Shown piece after piece: positions 1 through 9,305 of a stretch of 14,836 bases of DNA. The DNA lies in NCBI GenBank assembly GCA_037447655.1, contig JBBHKE010001107.1, positions 120,652 through 135,487 of the forward strand, written 5' to 3'. A model generated the notes under the pieces. That model was not told where the DNA came from. It made no database searches and saw only the letters and a program-made list of their open reading frames with translations. Within the stretch, counting starts at the first letter, position 1; every line of letters starts with the position of its first letter. The DNA is from Zygnema cylindricum (Eukaryota; Streptophyta; Zygnematophyceae; Zygnematales; Zygnemataceae). The position numbers and the translations under genes were made by a program.

Positions 1-1
1 G

Positions 2-943
2 CTTCCGCGGGCGAAAAGATGGTTTGGTTTGTGGTCCTCTGATCTCTGACCCTTCGGTAGAAAAGCGGGCGCCTTCGCTCGAGATGGTGGTTTGAGGGGT
101 TTTCTTGTGCGGCTGACTCGTCGGTCGTCTGCTTGGATTCTCCTTCACGATGTGAGCTCCTCTTGGTGAGTCACCTCCTGTACCTGTGTGACTCCCACTG
201 CTGCTGAACGCATTTTGATCTTTGTTTTTTGATGCTACAGTTTTAATGTCTCTCTTTCGATCTCCTTTTAGTCTCTGCACTAACTTTCTTCCCTCTATAC
301 TTTTATCATTATCTTTCTCGTATTTAATGTTCTTTCTCCCTTTGGCCTCCTCTATGTTTCTTCTACCTAGGTGAACCTGATGGATCTGACCATTTTGACT
401 TCTATCTTGCAGATTGACCTTTCTGTCCTCTCCGCCTTGGCCCATGCGAGCGTTAAGTGAGCTCATATGACCGCTTGTAGCCGAATGGCTACCTCTAACA
501 TCATTACTCCTCATGTACCTCTGAATTGTCTCGACTCTTTCTACTTGGTGAGTTCTCTGACCTCTATTAATGAGAGTTTTGACGCCTCTTCTGTCTGTTA
601 TTGAATCTGGTCTACCTGTCTCCAATGTCTCTCTGGAGACCCGCTTTGCAACTTGTTTTACAGTCTGACTTCTGACTTTGAACTGTTCAGATGTTCTGAC
701 TTCTAGAAAAACACTGGACTTGCTACTTGTCATGTCCAATCTACCGCTAAGGTTCATTTCTTTGTTTTCTGTTTTACTGACCTTTGGTTTGGTTTTGTTG
801 CTTGGTTTCTCTATGACTGACAGGTTTCTCCATTCACAGACCTTAGATTCTTTTTCGGAATCTGCTGACGTTGGTGGTGAAGACATAGGCGGCTTGATCT
901 GGTTTTCCGATGCATGGGGTCGGGGCCGTTTGATCTTTGCCAT
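2..943 (-). CDS. Partial basic, low-complexity open frame, probably retroelement-derived (C-terminus off window)
   Basis: Read on the minus strand from an ATG at 943-941, this frame has no stop for 314 codons and runs off the left edge. I checked every triplet. The in-frame stop upstream is TAA at 967-965, which separates it from another open stretch in the same frame. The predicted protein is strongly hydrophilic, rich in Lys, Arg, Ser, Gln and Glu, with almost no hydrophobic segments. It begins MAKIKRPRPHASENQ and shows no protease, integrase or reverse transcriptase motif that I can recognise. It lies downstream of a copia-type gag on the same strand, so it may be the region after gag of the same element, or a disordered gag extension. 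The plus strand here is pyrimidine-rich, which biases minus-strand composition, but an open frame this long is unlikely by chance. Function unknown. The ATG may not be a real start if the TAA is a decay mutation or is read through. Confidence 0.5.
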   Translation of the reverse strand, partial: MAKIKRPRPHASENQIKPPMSSPPTSADSEKESKVCEWRNLSVIEKPSNKTKPKVSKTENKEMNLSGRLDMTSSKSSVFLEVRTSEQFKVRSQTVKQVAKRVSRETLETGRPDSITDRRGVKTLINRGQRTHQVERVETIQRYMRSNDVRGSHSATSGHMSSLNARMGQGGEDRKVNLQDRSQNGQIHQVHLGRRNIEEAKGRKNIKYEKDNDKSIEGRKLVQRLKGDRKRDIKTVASKNKDQNAFSSSGSHTGTGGDSPRGAHIVKENPSRRPTSQPHKKTPQTTISSEGARFSTEGSEIRGPQTKPSFRPRK

Positions 944-964
944 TTGATAGCGAGGGCTCCTTGA

Positions 965-1405
965 TTAGTATTTCCCTCCTTTTATCCACGCGTCTCGCCT
1001 CCCACTCTGTCTTTGCTTGTCACTGTGAAATGACACTCTCGTGTTTGTGACCACGCTTTCCTTGCATATTTTGGAATCGGGCCAAACTTTTTGTGTAGAC
1101 TGTAGCTTCGATTTTCTGCCATCTGTTTGCAAATTTCGCATATCTGTCCGTTTGCCTCTTTTGGAGTTGTCGCCCTCTGCGGTGTTGTTGCTGCGGCTAA
1201 GCTCCTGATCTGCGACTCGTTCTCCGATCTCTGTATTCCCGTTGCGGTGAGCCATAGTGCTTAACTCTGCAGCAAGCACATCCTCACTTCCCTCACTTTC
1301 TGTGGATTTAATTACTCGAAGTTGGTTGCTGTAGTTTTGTCTGCATTTTTCGGATTTGGTATGATCTTTTTGGTGTGTGGGCGAGTCGTCTCGGTCATCG
1401 TCGTC
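965..1405 (-). pseudogene. Upstream segment of the same minus-strand frame, closed by one TAA
   Basis: The frame is open from 1405 down to 968 (146 codons). It is bounded by TAA at 1408-1406 and TAA at 967-965, both in the frame of the open reading frame at 2-943. The segment starts acidic (DDDDRDDS) and becomes basic and polar, containing stretches such as SEGSEDVLAAEL and TQKVWPDSK. No domain is recognised. Together with 2-943 it gives about 460 codons interrupted by a single stop, which suggests one original coding region with a nonsense mutation or a stop that is bypassed. It sits between the gag core and the left edge, where a copia element would normally carry protease and integrase, but I cannot find those motifs. 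Confidence 0.4.
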
Positions 1406-1509
1406 TTATTTACTTGGATTTTCTGTGACCATCTGACAATCTCCCCTCTTTGCATGTTCGATGCATGCCTCTAAGAGAGTGCTCCTCCTTTTCACTGTGG
1501 GGGAAACTC

Positions 1510-2062
1510 TTATCTATCACACTTTTGACTTTTGACTCCGTCTTCTCCTTGGCTGTTTGCAGGCTCCTGGGAGATCTTGTAATCCCTGTCGATCTCTGAC
1601 TCCTCGGTGCTGTTGGAAGCAGATTCCAACACTGCGATCATTGCTTCGCTCCACGTCCATGTCCTCGAATTTCTGTGTGACCTGGTAAGATTTCCCTTGA
1701 TGTCATCCGGGATGGATAAGATTAGTAGCAATGTTCTTTCATCCTCTAAGAGTTGATGCTTCATAGAATCGGCTTCATCTAGTAGACTAGTGAAGTGGGA
1801 AATGTGTGCCTTCGTTGTCACTTTGCTGCTGTACTATATCATCATGAGGTTCTTGATCACCTCAGTCTTCGCACCAAATCCTCTTGCTGTCTGATCTGCT
1901 CTCACTTGGATTCCTTGTAACCCCTTCATACATGAAGTGTCTTGAGGCCAAATGTCTCTCTCTCTCTTTCTCTCCCAAATCATCTGATCCTCTTTCATTC
2001 TTGCCGCTGGTCTCTGCAGGAAGGAAACTCGGTTTCATTAGAGTTGTTTCACAGATCTGCAA
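1510..2062 (-). pseudogene. Decayed Ty1/copia-type Gag
   Basis: On the minus strand the reading between 1821 and 1510 contains ISHFTSLLDEAD, then LLEDERTLLLILSIPDD and later TWSEAMIAVLESA. This order matches the copia Gag (UBN2) pattern of a helix with F-x-x-L-L, an acidic D-E, an LL-x-SLP-like motif and a following helix. In-frame residues upstream (GFGAKTEVIKNL) continue the domain, but a TAG at 1836-1834 interrupts it. The N-terminal part toward 2062 is out of frame. Near 1440-1500 short pieces in shifted frames resemble a degraded CCHC zinc knuckle, but this is weak. A copia Gag coats RNA in cytoplasmic virus-like particles. This copy cannot make a full protein as written. The primer binding site and LTR edge just upstream (2125-2139) support the assignment. 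Confidence 0.6.
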
Positions 2063-2124
2063 GACTCTTCTCGGCTCAAGTCTCTATCAGCTAGCTAGAC
2101 TTAAAATTCTGTAGGCAAAGGCTG

Positions 2125-2139
2125 TGGGCCCATAACCTG
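2125..2139 (-). other. Copia-style half-tRNA(iMet) primer binding site abutting an LTR end
   Basis: The plus strand at 2125-2137 reads TGGGCCCATAACC, which equals the anticodon stem-loop sequence of eukaryotic initiator tRNA-Met. The minus strand is therefore GGTTATGGGCCCA, the primer-site type known from Drosophila copia and related elements that prime from a cleaved tRNA half. The next plus-strand bases (TG at 2138-2139) would be the terminal CA of an LTR read on the minus strand, with no spacer. The decayed gag lies immediately downstream on that strand. The far end of the LTR was not located. In the presumed LTR the minus strand has TATAAG near 2180. Confidence 0.65.
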
Positions 2140-4050
2140 ATAGTTTTGTACGGTCATATAAGCCAGTGCGCACCCAGCTTATAAACACATGAAATCTATA
2201 CACAGCGAAACTTAGCCTATACAAACCACTAAGTAGATAGCAATGGGAGAGGCATAGAAACAAATCAATAGATTAGAGACAGGTTTAGGCAGCTTGAGAA
2301 ATGTAGTTATAGTAAGGGGCCACAAGGCGTAAGCCGAAGTGAGCCCCGATTGGAATACAAATTGTTCCTACGGACTATCTTTAATAAAGTTGCATTCTCC
2401 TTCTATTGTCTATGATATGAATCCTAATAAAGAATGTACAAAGAGTTATGATCTAATGAAGTAAATGCTTTTCTATGAATCTTGAGAGTATTCTGAGTCT
2501 GAGAGTGATCTGCATGCCATTTCCATGAGATAATTGTTCTAAGTGCCTTGGCGCACTTTATATCTTTCTATGTGTCATCTTGTGATGAAATGCCTAAATA
2601 AGTGGTGCAATGAGATGTTGCCGTTTTGTTGTTTTCCACCACAAAGTGTCGCTCTGTGCTATTGACACACTGTACTCAAAAGTGAAGTTGGCGGAATCGT
2701 CGTCAGATTTCGTACAAGTCGATTCGTCGCGTCACGTCACGTCACGTCGCGTCTCAAAATGTGAATCGGTAAAATTCTGCTGGAACAAATATATCCTGGC
2801 CGGTACGAATGAATCGCCAAAGATCGCACTAAAACCAACACATTTATCTAGGCACTTTCATGTCCATTTTCTCTCTGTGACTTAGCGGCAAGTCAGTGGT
2901 TACTTCTATGTAGCCATTAATGAGTACTTGAGAGGAGGCACGTTTAGTATTTTTTATTCAAAAGAGAAACGGAAAAATATTTTGTAAACGACTCCAATTA
3001 ATTAGATGACTCTGATTGGAAAAGCTTTTTTGTGGATATTTTTGCCTTTCTATTCGCTTCTGCTTATTTTGAAATTCTATGGGCTCCACACCCCCACATA
3101 AATCGCATCTCCAAAAAAGCATATCTAGATAGTTCCGACTATAAGTTGATACAATCCTAAATGATTGACACCTTGATAGTCAAAACCCCATTAAAGCTTC
3201 ACCCCTGTGAAATAAGACTTTCTTCCCCCACAGAATGCAAAGTTAGAATATGAGTATTTGGACACATACCCTCAATTTTAATTTACATTATAAATGTAGC
3301 CAACCAGGTAGGCAAAATCTTTGACCGACTACACCTTTGTGTTGCCTGGACTCCCTTGGGTTCGCAGCATAAAGAATCACAAAATTTGCTTCCCTGAGCA
3401 GTTAGTTATAAAGGGTTAAAGCCAACCTTTTGTACAGGAGCACTCTAGGAGAGAGGCGGCTACCTACTATTTTTCTAAGTCCTAAACCCCTCTTTAAACC
3501 CTCCACTACTGGACTTCGGCACCAATCAGAATACTGTATCGTACAGAAAGGTAAAGGTGCCGGAGTTATACTGAGGCAAACGACACTCAGCTGTGGAGGT
3601 ACAAAAATGAGGTGGCCAAGCACTTCATATTAAAAACGCAAAGATCGCCTCACTTCACAATAATCCACTAAGATGCACATCTGAAGCTTACACATAAATA
3701 AATCTCAATCACCTCATAACATATCGCATCGACAAAATATAAATACATTGAGCCGAGGCTTTTCGAAAACAATCTATTACTCTTACCAATCTAACTCTCC
3801 CATATTTCTAATATTTATTGAACACTTATTCTCACTCACACTCACACTGGACACATTTTTGATAGATATGTTTCCTAGCTCTACTCATTTTCTAAATACT
3901 CACTATAAATATAAATAACAAGTACAACTAATATCAATACATTGCTACCTATCCCTAAACATAAAGACCAGATGCACGATGAGTGCCCTTGCTATAGCCT
4001 GCATACTCAAGCTACCTCTACTCTCACAAATCTGCTCTCGGCAAACTGAA
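2140..4050. other. No recognisable gene; presumed 5' LTR remnant then intergenic DNA
   Basis: The first few hundred bases are probably the LTR of the minus-strand copia element, judged only from its inner edge at 2138. The rest shows short open frames with no recognisable motif, a GTCAC-type microsatellite at 2725-2753 and a CACTCA-type stretch near 3832-3848. I see no RNA gene and no convincing coding region. Confidence 0.5.
2725..2753. repeat. GTCAC-type 5-bp microsatellite
   Basis: The plus strand carries about five tandem GTCAC/GTCGC pentamers (CGTCGCGTCACGTCACG and onward). It lies inside a weak plus-strand open frame (2610-2885) for which I see no other coding support. Confidence 0.8.
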
Positions 4051-4114
4051 TCAAGATGTGGCAGAAATGTTGGAGAATCGTAGCTGGATTGGTCGTACAA
4101 AGGTATTGCTGCTT

Positions 4115-4305
4115 TGTCGTACACATAGAATATTTCCGCGGACGAAAAGATCACGTCACGCTTTGCGTACCAACATTTCCTTTGAAATTTTCCAAGGTCC
4201 GATACGTACTATTCAATACAGATCGCACCAAATCGAACCGTCACAAAAAGTACCACACAAAACAAAACATCATCGCTGCACTGAAATGAACCAAACATTT
4301 GGGAG
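4115..4305 (+). repeat. Left copy of a dispersed direct repeat of about 190 bp
   Basis: This stretch aligns to 9306-9497 in the same orientation at roughly 80% identity by eye. Shared blocks include ACACATAGAATATTTCC, CGAAAAGATC, GAACCGTCACAAAA and GCACTGAAATGAACCAAACA. Short open frames cross it in both copies, but indels shift them relative to each other and stops differ, so coding is not supported. It could be a diverged LTR or terminal repeat, or a dispersed genomic repeat. Confidence 0.7.
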
Positions 4306-4323
4306 CGCGATTTCGGCCGACGC

Positions 4324-4369
4324 CGATTCTCCCAATATCCTACAAATCCGCCTCATATTGGGAGAATCG
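4324..4369. repeat. Perfect 15-bp inverted repeat (hairpin), 16-nt loop
   Basis: CGATTCTCCCAATAT at 4324-4338 is followed after 16 bases by its exact reverse complement at 4355-4369. The motif GGAGAATCGT also occurs at 4072-4081, so the arm sequence is present a third time nearby. It may be a foldback tip or small-RNA-like hairpin. It lies just downstream of the left 190-bp repeat and is not present after the right copy. Confidence 0.85.
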
Positions 4370-4789
4370 TTTAGAGGTGTGACATCGATTTTGGTTGCCC
4401 CCTCTCAAACAAGAAGTCGTACACGACATAAAACTGTACCCTCACACTAAAAAAAAAAACGTATTCATTGAACAACAAAACGTAAACTTCAAACTAACCG
4501 TACACTCACTTTCGTACCTTACTCTTCATTTCACTTGTCATTGACTGACTTTCTCTCACTGACATCTCTATCACATTTTGCTTCCTCAATTCCTCAGTGT
4601 AATGCTCACTTCCTCAGTTAACATTTTCAAAAAATCTGACATTAAAATTTCTTCAAAGTTTTACTTTCCTTACGATTTGACTGTAATTAAACTTAACCGA
4701 AAATTCACTCATTGGCCCTTTGCCGTTTTCCCAACAAAATTAAAACTGTACAGGATTGTGCACCACAATGTGATTGAAATTGTCATCCG

Positions 4790-5990
4790 AGCCAGCATAA
4801 TATCCTTGGCCTTCTCCTCGACCATTTCCGCGACCATTTCCGCGACCATTTCCGCGACCACAACCACCTTTTCCCCCTCTGTTCAAGTTCCCTTGAGCCC
4901 TATCAAAAAATTACGTTTTAACATGTCCCCATCGTTGACAAAGGTAACATTGCTTTTGCGAATCTAGACATTTTGCAGCATAATTTTCCAATTTTTGACA
5001 TTTATAACACGTTACATTAGGATCGGTCTGACTGTGCATGCCTCCTCGACCTCCTCTACCACTAGCGCCTCTACCTTTGAAGGATCTACCACAACCTCTT
5101 CCATTGAGTAATTTTCATTGTGGCAATATTAAGGGGGTAGATTCACCAAACGTTAGAGATGCCTTCACTCCTCTACTCGTACCATCTCGTGTCTTATCCA
5201 CTTGCTTCAAGTAACTCACTGCATACTCGTACGTGGTCTTTTTCTTTGATTGTATAATGTCACTCAGATTACAAAGGTATTCGGGAAGACCGTCCAAAAA
5301 AACTACAATTTGTGGTCTTTGTCTAACATTCGTCCAAGATTGGTGTGCTCCGCAAGAATATTGAACCTTTTCACCGCATCGTCGATAGATTCGTTTTCTT
5401 TGAATCGAAATTGATTGAATTCTTGGAACACAAATTTCCCCTTATCCTCGACCACTTTCTCAAATTGATTTCCAAACCTACCGAATATTCATGAGCACTT
5501 TGATAAGCCAAAAAATGATCCAGAACCTAACCATGACAACTTTGCATCAAATCGTTAGTGGGGTTGATATCTTTTCGCTTCCACATCTTTCTACTAAAGA
5601 GATCTTTGGGTTCCCTCTCCTTTCATTCACAATTTTCCACAACAATTTTCAAAATTAATTCTCCCTTAATACATTTTTTCCAAACGGCATAATTTGAGCC
5701 ATTGAACAACACAGTTTTTCTGGACATACGAAATTTCCCTCAACTTCGGCCTCAATACCGAGATCTAAATCTTCTTCCTCGTCAATTTTCCCTTTACCTC
5801 TACAAATTTTCTCCCTCTTTTTCTTTTTACCTTCTCCATCCGAATCGCTATCATCACCATCATCATCCGGATTTGGATCCTGATCATCAAACGCTTGCAA
5901 CTTGCCCCTTTGAACATCCCACACCCGTATTTTTTTTTCTAACATTATTGTAATTTGTACTTTTTGTATTGTGGAAGTACGTGACATCAT
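4790..5990 (-). pseudogene. Decayed retrotransposon Gag with two zinc knuckles and RGG/GRGN repeats
   Basis: Minus-strand frames, with several stops and shifts, give a recognisable Gag order. An acidic N-terminal linker (DDDGDDSDSDGEG, then KKKKREK) lies near 5800-5870. A capsid-like stretch follows near 5440-5290 (FVFQEFNQFRF, DDAVKRFNILAEHTNLG), and FLDGLPEYL lies near 5290 after a frameshift at an A/T run. Then comes an in-frame TGA, an Arg-Gly-rich segment (GRGGRGG) and two knuckles. The first (4968-5009) is CYKCQKLENYAAKC, with the normal His replaced by Asn. The second (4923-4949) is CYLCQRWGH, then a stop where the last Cys should come. A GRGN repeat ends the visible part. The FLxGLP motif and paired knuckles suggest a Ty3/gypsy-like origin, but copia is not excluded. 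No protease, RT or integrase follows before the left repeat. Confidence 0.65.
4821..4856. repeat. Three exact 12-bp tandem units encoding Gly-Asn-Gly-Arg on the minus strand
   Basis: GACCATTTCCGC is repeated three times without change and is followed by a partial unit. On the minus strand it reads GNGR repeats within the Gag pseudogene, an RNA-binding RG-rich tail. Exact units inside an otherwise decayed gene suggest recent slippage. Confidence 0.85.
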
Positions 5991-6116
5991 GATTAGCGTT
6001 TTAAATCTGACACGGTACTAACACTATTCATTTCGTAGATCCCACTAAAAGGTAAGGGCCGCAAATCGTAATATATTGTAAAGTGATAAATATGCACTTT
6101 GTACGGTGTTTCCAAA

Positions 6117-6325
6117 AATATGTCAAATCATTTTGTCAATATCACATGACATATCGTAATTATTGGCTTACTCATACATCGTACATATTTCCACGAATAT
6201 ATCATATTATTATGTCAATGTCATGCGACATGTAATAATTATTAGTTAATAAATCAGCGCAAATCAAATTATTACGTCAATTTCCCACGACAAATCCTAA
6301 TTATTAGCTTACTCACCTATTTCAA
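6117..6325. repeat. Three degenerate copies of a 62-79 bp repeat
   Basis: Three segments beginning near 6123, 6202 and 6264 share the order TCAAATtATTaTGTCAAT, a CAcGACAt core and taATTATTaGcTTAcTCA. Spacing is 79 and 62 bp. They lie just upstream of the recognisable hAT transposase, where subterminal repeats or a lost N-terminal zinc finger would be expected. The reading frames are not conserved, so a non-coding repeat is more likely. Confidence 0.5.
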
Positions 6326-6346
6326 ACAATAAATCGATAAATTTAT

Positions 6347-7783
6347 TGTATCTTCTACCAAAGATATTCGTTTATCCCAAAACTTAAAGAAAATATTGAT
6401 AACAATATTTTTGTCGCATTTACGGTAGATCTCTGGACCGAGACAATAAAAAAAACCTCATTCATGTCAGTAACCGCTCATTTTTTTGACAAATAATTTA
6501 AATTTCATGTACGGACGCTTCAAGTCGATCATTTTCTAGAGGAAAAACATATCGCGGAAAATGCTTTAACGGCTTTCAACAATTGTTCGACCAATTTTGA
6601 AATGTCCAATTTTGATATTTTGCAAAATCGTTGCGTTTTTGTGACCGATAGTGGCACTAACATGTGTGCGGTTGAAGGTCTCCCCAGTATGTTTTCTTGG
6701 ATACCTTGCGCGGACCATAAAATTGCTACAATTCTGACAACGATTTTGAACAAGAGTGGAACTTCCAAAAAAAAAAAACCAATGCGGAAGTTCTTGAATT
6801 GTTTGAACTAATTGACGCGTGTAAATCATTGGTTATGTTTTTTAAATAGAGTAATTTACAAAATCTTTTGAAAAACACTTTAAAAAAAAAAAACGCAACG
6901 TAGTGGAATTCTTTGCTCCGAATGCTTCATGGTATTTACGATGCATTCAATGAGATAGGACCAATCGCTAAAGTAAAAAATAAATTGATACTTTTTTATT
7001 CTATCGATAAGACTCGCCTTACCAAACTTATAAGATTTTTGGAAAGAGTTTAAGAAGCGACCCTAAAGTTAGAAAAATTCAAAGAACCAACTTTACATTT
7101 GGTTTTGTTTGAACTATCGTCTCTCCATAACCATTGTAAGATAAGGAAAACATCTTACAATGACGGTGAGAAAGAATACCCGGCCGATTCCCCAAACTTG
7201 CAAAAATTGAAAGAACTTTTTATGAAATTTGCGCTACCGAAGTGGGGCCTTTATGAGTATCATATTATCGCGGCTCTCTTAGATCCCCGGCAAAAACAAA
7301 AGCCTGAAATAATTGGGGAACCGAAATTGAAAGCACGAGGGTCAAACTTTGAGAACCCGAAAACGACCTCAGTGATGACGTTGATTTCGGTAGTCCTCAA
7401 CGTACAACAAAAAAACGAAAAACATTGCAAAGTATGGATGGTTTCCACAATTATTTTGGTGAGAGCAATGACAAAAATGAGGTTTTATTACAACCGACAA
7501 AAAAACGCTTGTTAGTGACGAATTGAAACGTTATTTTGATTTAAAATTAACCAACGACGAAAGATTGAACTTTAACATACTTGATTGGTGGAAAAAAAAA
7601 TCAAATGTACGTGCAAAAGATGGAGGATTTCCTATTCAAGCCGGTGTTGCTAGATCTATTCTAGCTATTCCGGCTTCTAGCTCCATGTCCGAATGCAATT
7701 TTTCGGATGCCAGGAACACGATAACAAAAAAGAGGAGATTGTTAGTGATCTTTTGTGTGTTAGACCTAACCGAGATCTTTTAA
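6347..7783 (+). pseudogene. Decayed hAT-family DNA transposase
   Basis: Plus-strand frames follow the hAT transposase fold. Near 6425 comes VDLWTETIKK then SVTAHFFDK (first catalytic Asp region). Near 6640 comes VFVTDSGTNMCAVEG (second Asp). Next are PCADHKIATI, a frameshift at an A-run near 6770, DACKSLVMFFK, T-stop-WNSLLRML near 6900 (normally TRWNS), EPTLHLVLFELSSL near 7100, IIAALLDPRQK near 7265 and ILDWWKKKS near 7580. Last is the dimerisation block IPASSSMSECNFSDA near 7680, with its conserved Glu. In-frame stops lie near 6494, 6847, 6898 and 7050, with more shifts around 7350-7520. All three acidic positions expected of the RNase H-like core appear retained, but the gene is clearly inactive. 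No N-terminal BED finger and no terminal inverted repeats with 8-bp target duplication were found. It points away from the gag pseudogene on its left. Confidence 0.85.
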
Positions 7784-8517
7784 ATGCATAGTTATTTTTT
7801 GTTGTGTTTTCTAACTATTGTTATTTTTTTATATATTTTTTTTTTCTATGGTTTTTTTTTTGTATTTCACAATTTTTCTAGTGTTCATCTATTTTTTTTA
7901 TTAACCAGAATGCTTAATTTTACCAAATTACCAAAGCGCACTATTTATACCACATTTAGATTTATAGATTTTGTGTAATTTTTAAATTTAAGGTTGATAA
8001 TTTGTATAATATAGTCAAAAATAGGACGAGGTTGTGATTTGATTATTTCTATATTTGATACTACAAAAATAAAATTGTTTTATTCTGCTCATCACAATGT
8101 GTTTTTTGTTAATTGATTTGCTATGTGAAAAACTATGATTTTTTTTTTTACATACATAATTAAAACTTTACATTTTTTGCGTAATTCATAACATAGTATT
8201 GAAGTCGAAAGAAAAAACGTCCAAAAATTGTAGTGAAAAAAAAATTTGCGAGAGAATAAACAATAATATAAGAGTTTAAGCGTTAATCTAAGAGTTACAC
8301 GCAAAATTAGGAACAAATCTCTTGAAAGAGGAGACTGTTGAGGAAAAAAAAAATTGTAAAGGGAGATTGCAAAAAGACAAAATAGTAAAAGAAGAGGTAC
8401 ACGAGTTGTTTTGTTGCAAAGGGAGATGTACCACTACACCACTCATTGTTATTAGTGTTAATAAGTCGCTACTACTTATAGCCAAAAATCACAAAATATA
8501 GTTAACAACATTATTTG

Positions 8518-8546
8518 AAGACGTGGACTATAACCTGCCACGTCTT
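8518..8546. repeat. Perfect 9-bp stem hairpin followed by a T-run
   Basis: AAGACGTGG at 8518-8526 pairs exactly with CCACGTCTT at 8538-8546 around an 11-base loop, followed directly by TTT. It resembles a bacterial intrinsic terminator by shape, but the context is eukaryotic transposon debris, so I list it only as an inverted repeat. Confidence 0.75.
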
Positions 8547-9174
8547 TTTGCATTAAATAGTATTATTAATCATAATTTTCCATTAACACAACACTGCAAA
8601 TCGTAACCAGCGTTATTAACGCTAATTCCATCACCACGAATTTTGACCCGAAAACCTTAAAAAGAGAATAACTCTAAATTTTTCTTTACATTATTTAAGG
8701 TACTTTTTGAATCAGCGTTAACAACTCTAGTATAGTGTCGTTTTAAATAGTGTGGCTTACTATCGGTGTCTGACCGTAAAAAACTGTATCATATTAATGA
8801 AAAAGGTAAAAAAAATGATTTAATACATACCGTTATGATGTAACTCCGTTTTCACAAACGGCGTAGTGCAAACGTCATAATGACGTGAAATTGTACATTT
8901 ATCAGATTCTGTATGTGTACCTAAAAGATATTCAAAGCTTATAATTTTTACGGACAGAAACCCAAATTAGAGTTATTGATAAACTAGAGTAACTTTTTTT
9001 TGAAAAAACAAAAAAATCTAAATTATATTGGATAACATTAATTATTTATTTACGATAACTATTATTCGCGGTGTAATAAATGCTTAACGCTAATAACAAC
9101 GAGCGTTGTAATTTTGTATTTTTCGGTTAAGGGCGGGTACGGTTAGTCGCGAGAAATTGAGTTTCGGTTAACAA

Positions 9175-9218
9175 TTTTGTAGCGTGACAAAACCCATTTT
9201 GTAGCTTGACAAAACCCG
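9175..9218. repeat. 22-bp direct repeat, two copies, each with inverted arms
   Basis: TTTTGTAGCGTGACAAAACC (9175-9194) recurs as TTTTGTAGCTTGACAAAACC (9197-9216), with units 22 bp apart. Each unit has TTTTGT and ACAAAA arms around six bases, so it can form a small hairpin. Confidence 0.8.
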
Positions 9219-9305
9219 GTCGGGCGTCGAGTACTCAGATTTTGAAAAAGAAAAACCGTTGATTTCGGTTATCTAAAATTTTGACCTTTGCGACCTCTAA
9301 CCGTT

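Larger units (their letters stand above)
7784..9300. other. AT-rich DNA without a recognisable gene
   Basis: Long A and T runs dominate and the short open frames are compositional. It contains a hairpin at 8518-8546, the near-palindrome AGCGTTATTAACGCT at 8609-8623, a CCGTTTtcacAAACGG hairpin near 8848-8863 followed by ACGTCATAATGACGT near 8871-8885, and a two-copy direct repeat at 9175-9218. Part may be the 3' side of the hAT element. Confidence 0.6.

Noticed and set aside
1-30. Third copy of the 190-bp repeat at the left edge
   Set aside because: Only the short TTCCGCGG-x-CGAAAAGAT stretch is shared with 4133-4151; the similarity does not continue.
678-947. Plus-strand 89-codon frame with a hydrophobic segment
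   Set aside because: It lies opposite the longer minus-strand open frame, and its hydrophobicity is the expected mirror of a pyrimidine-rich strand.
1440-1500. Degraded CCHC zinc knuckle of the first gag
   Set aside because: Matches exist only in shifted frames and require assumed substitutions at the metal-binding positions; too weak to list.
4058-4450. 130-codon plus-strand frame
   Set aside because: It crosses the 190-bp repeat, whose second copy breaks this frame with indels and stops, and it runs through the 15-bp hairpin.
6020-6065. Primer binding site for the second gag element
   Set aside because: The sequence near 6030 shares a few bases with tRNA 3' ends but gives no continuous match or adjacent LTR edge.
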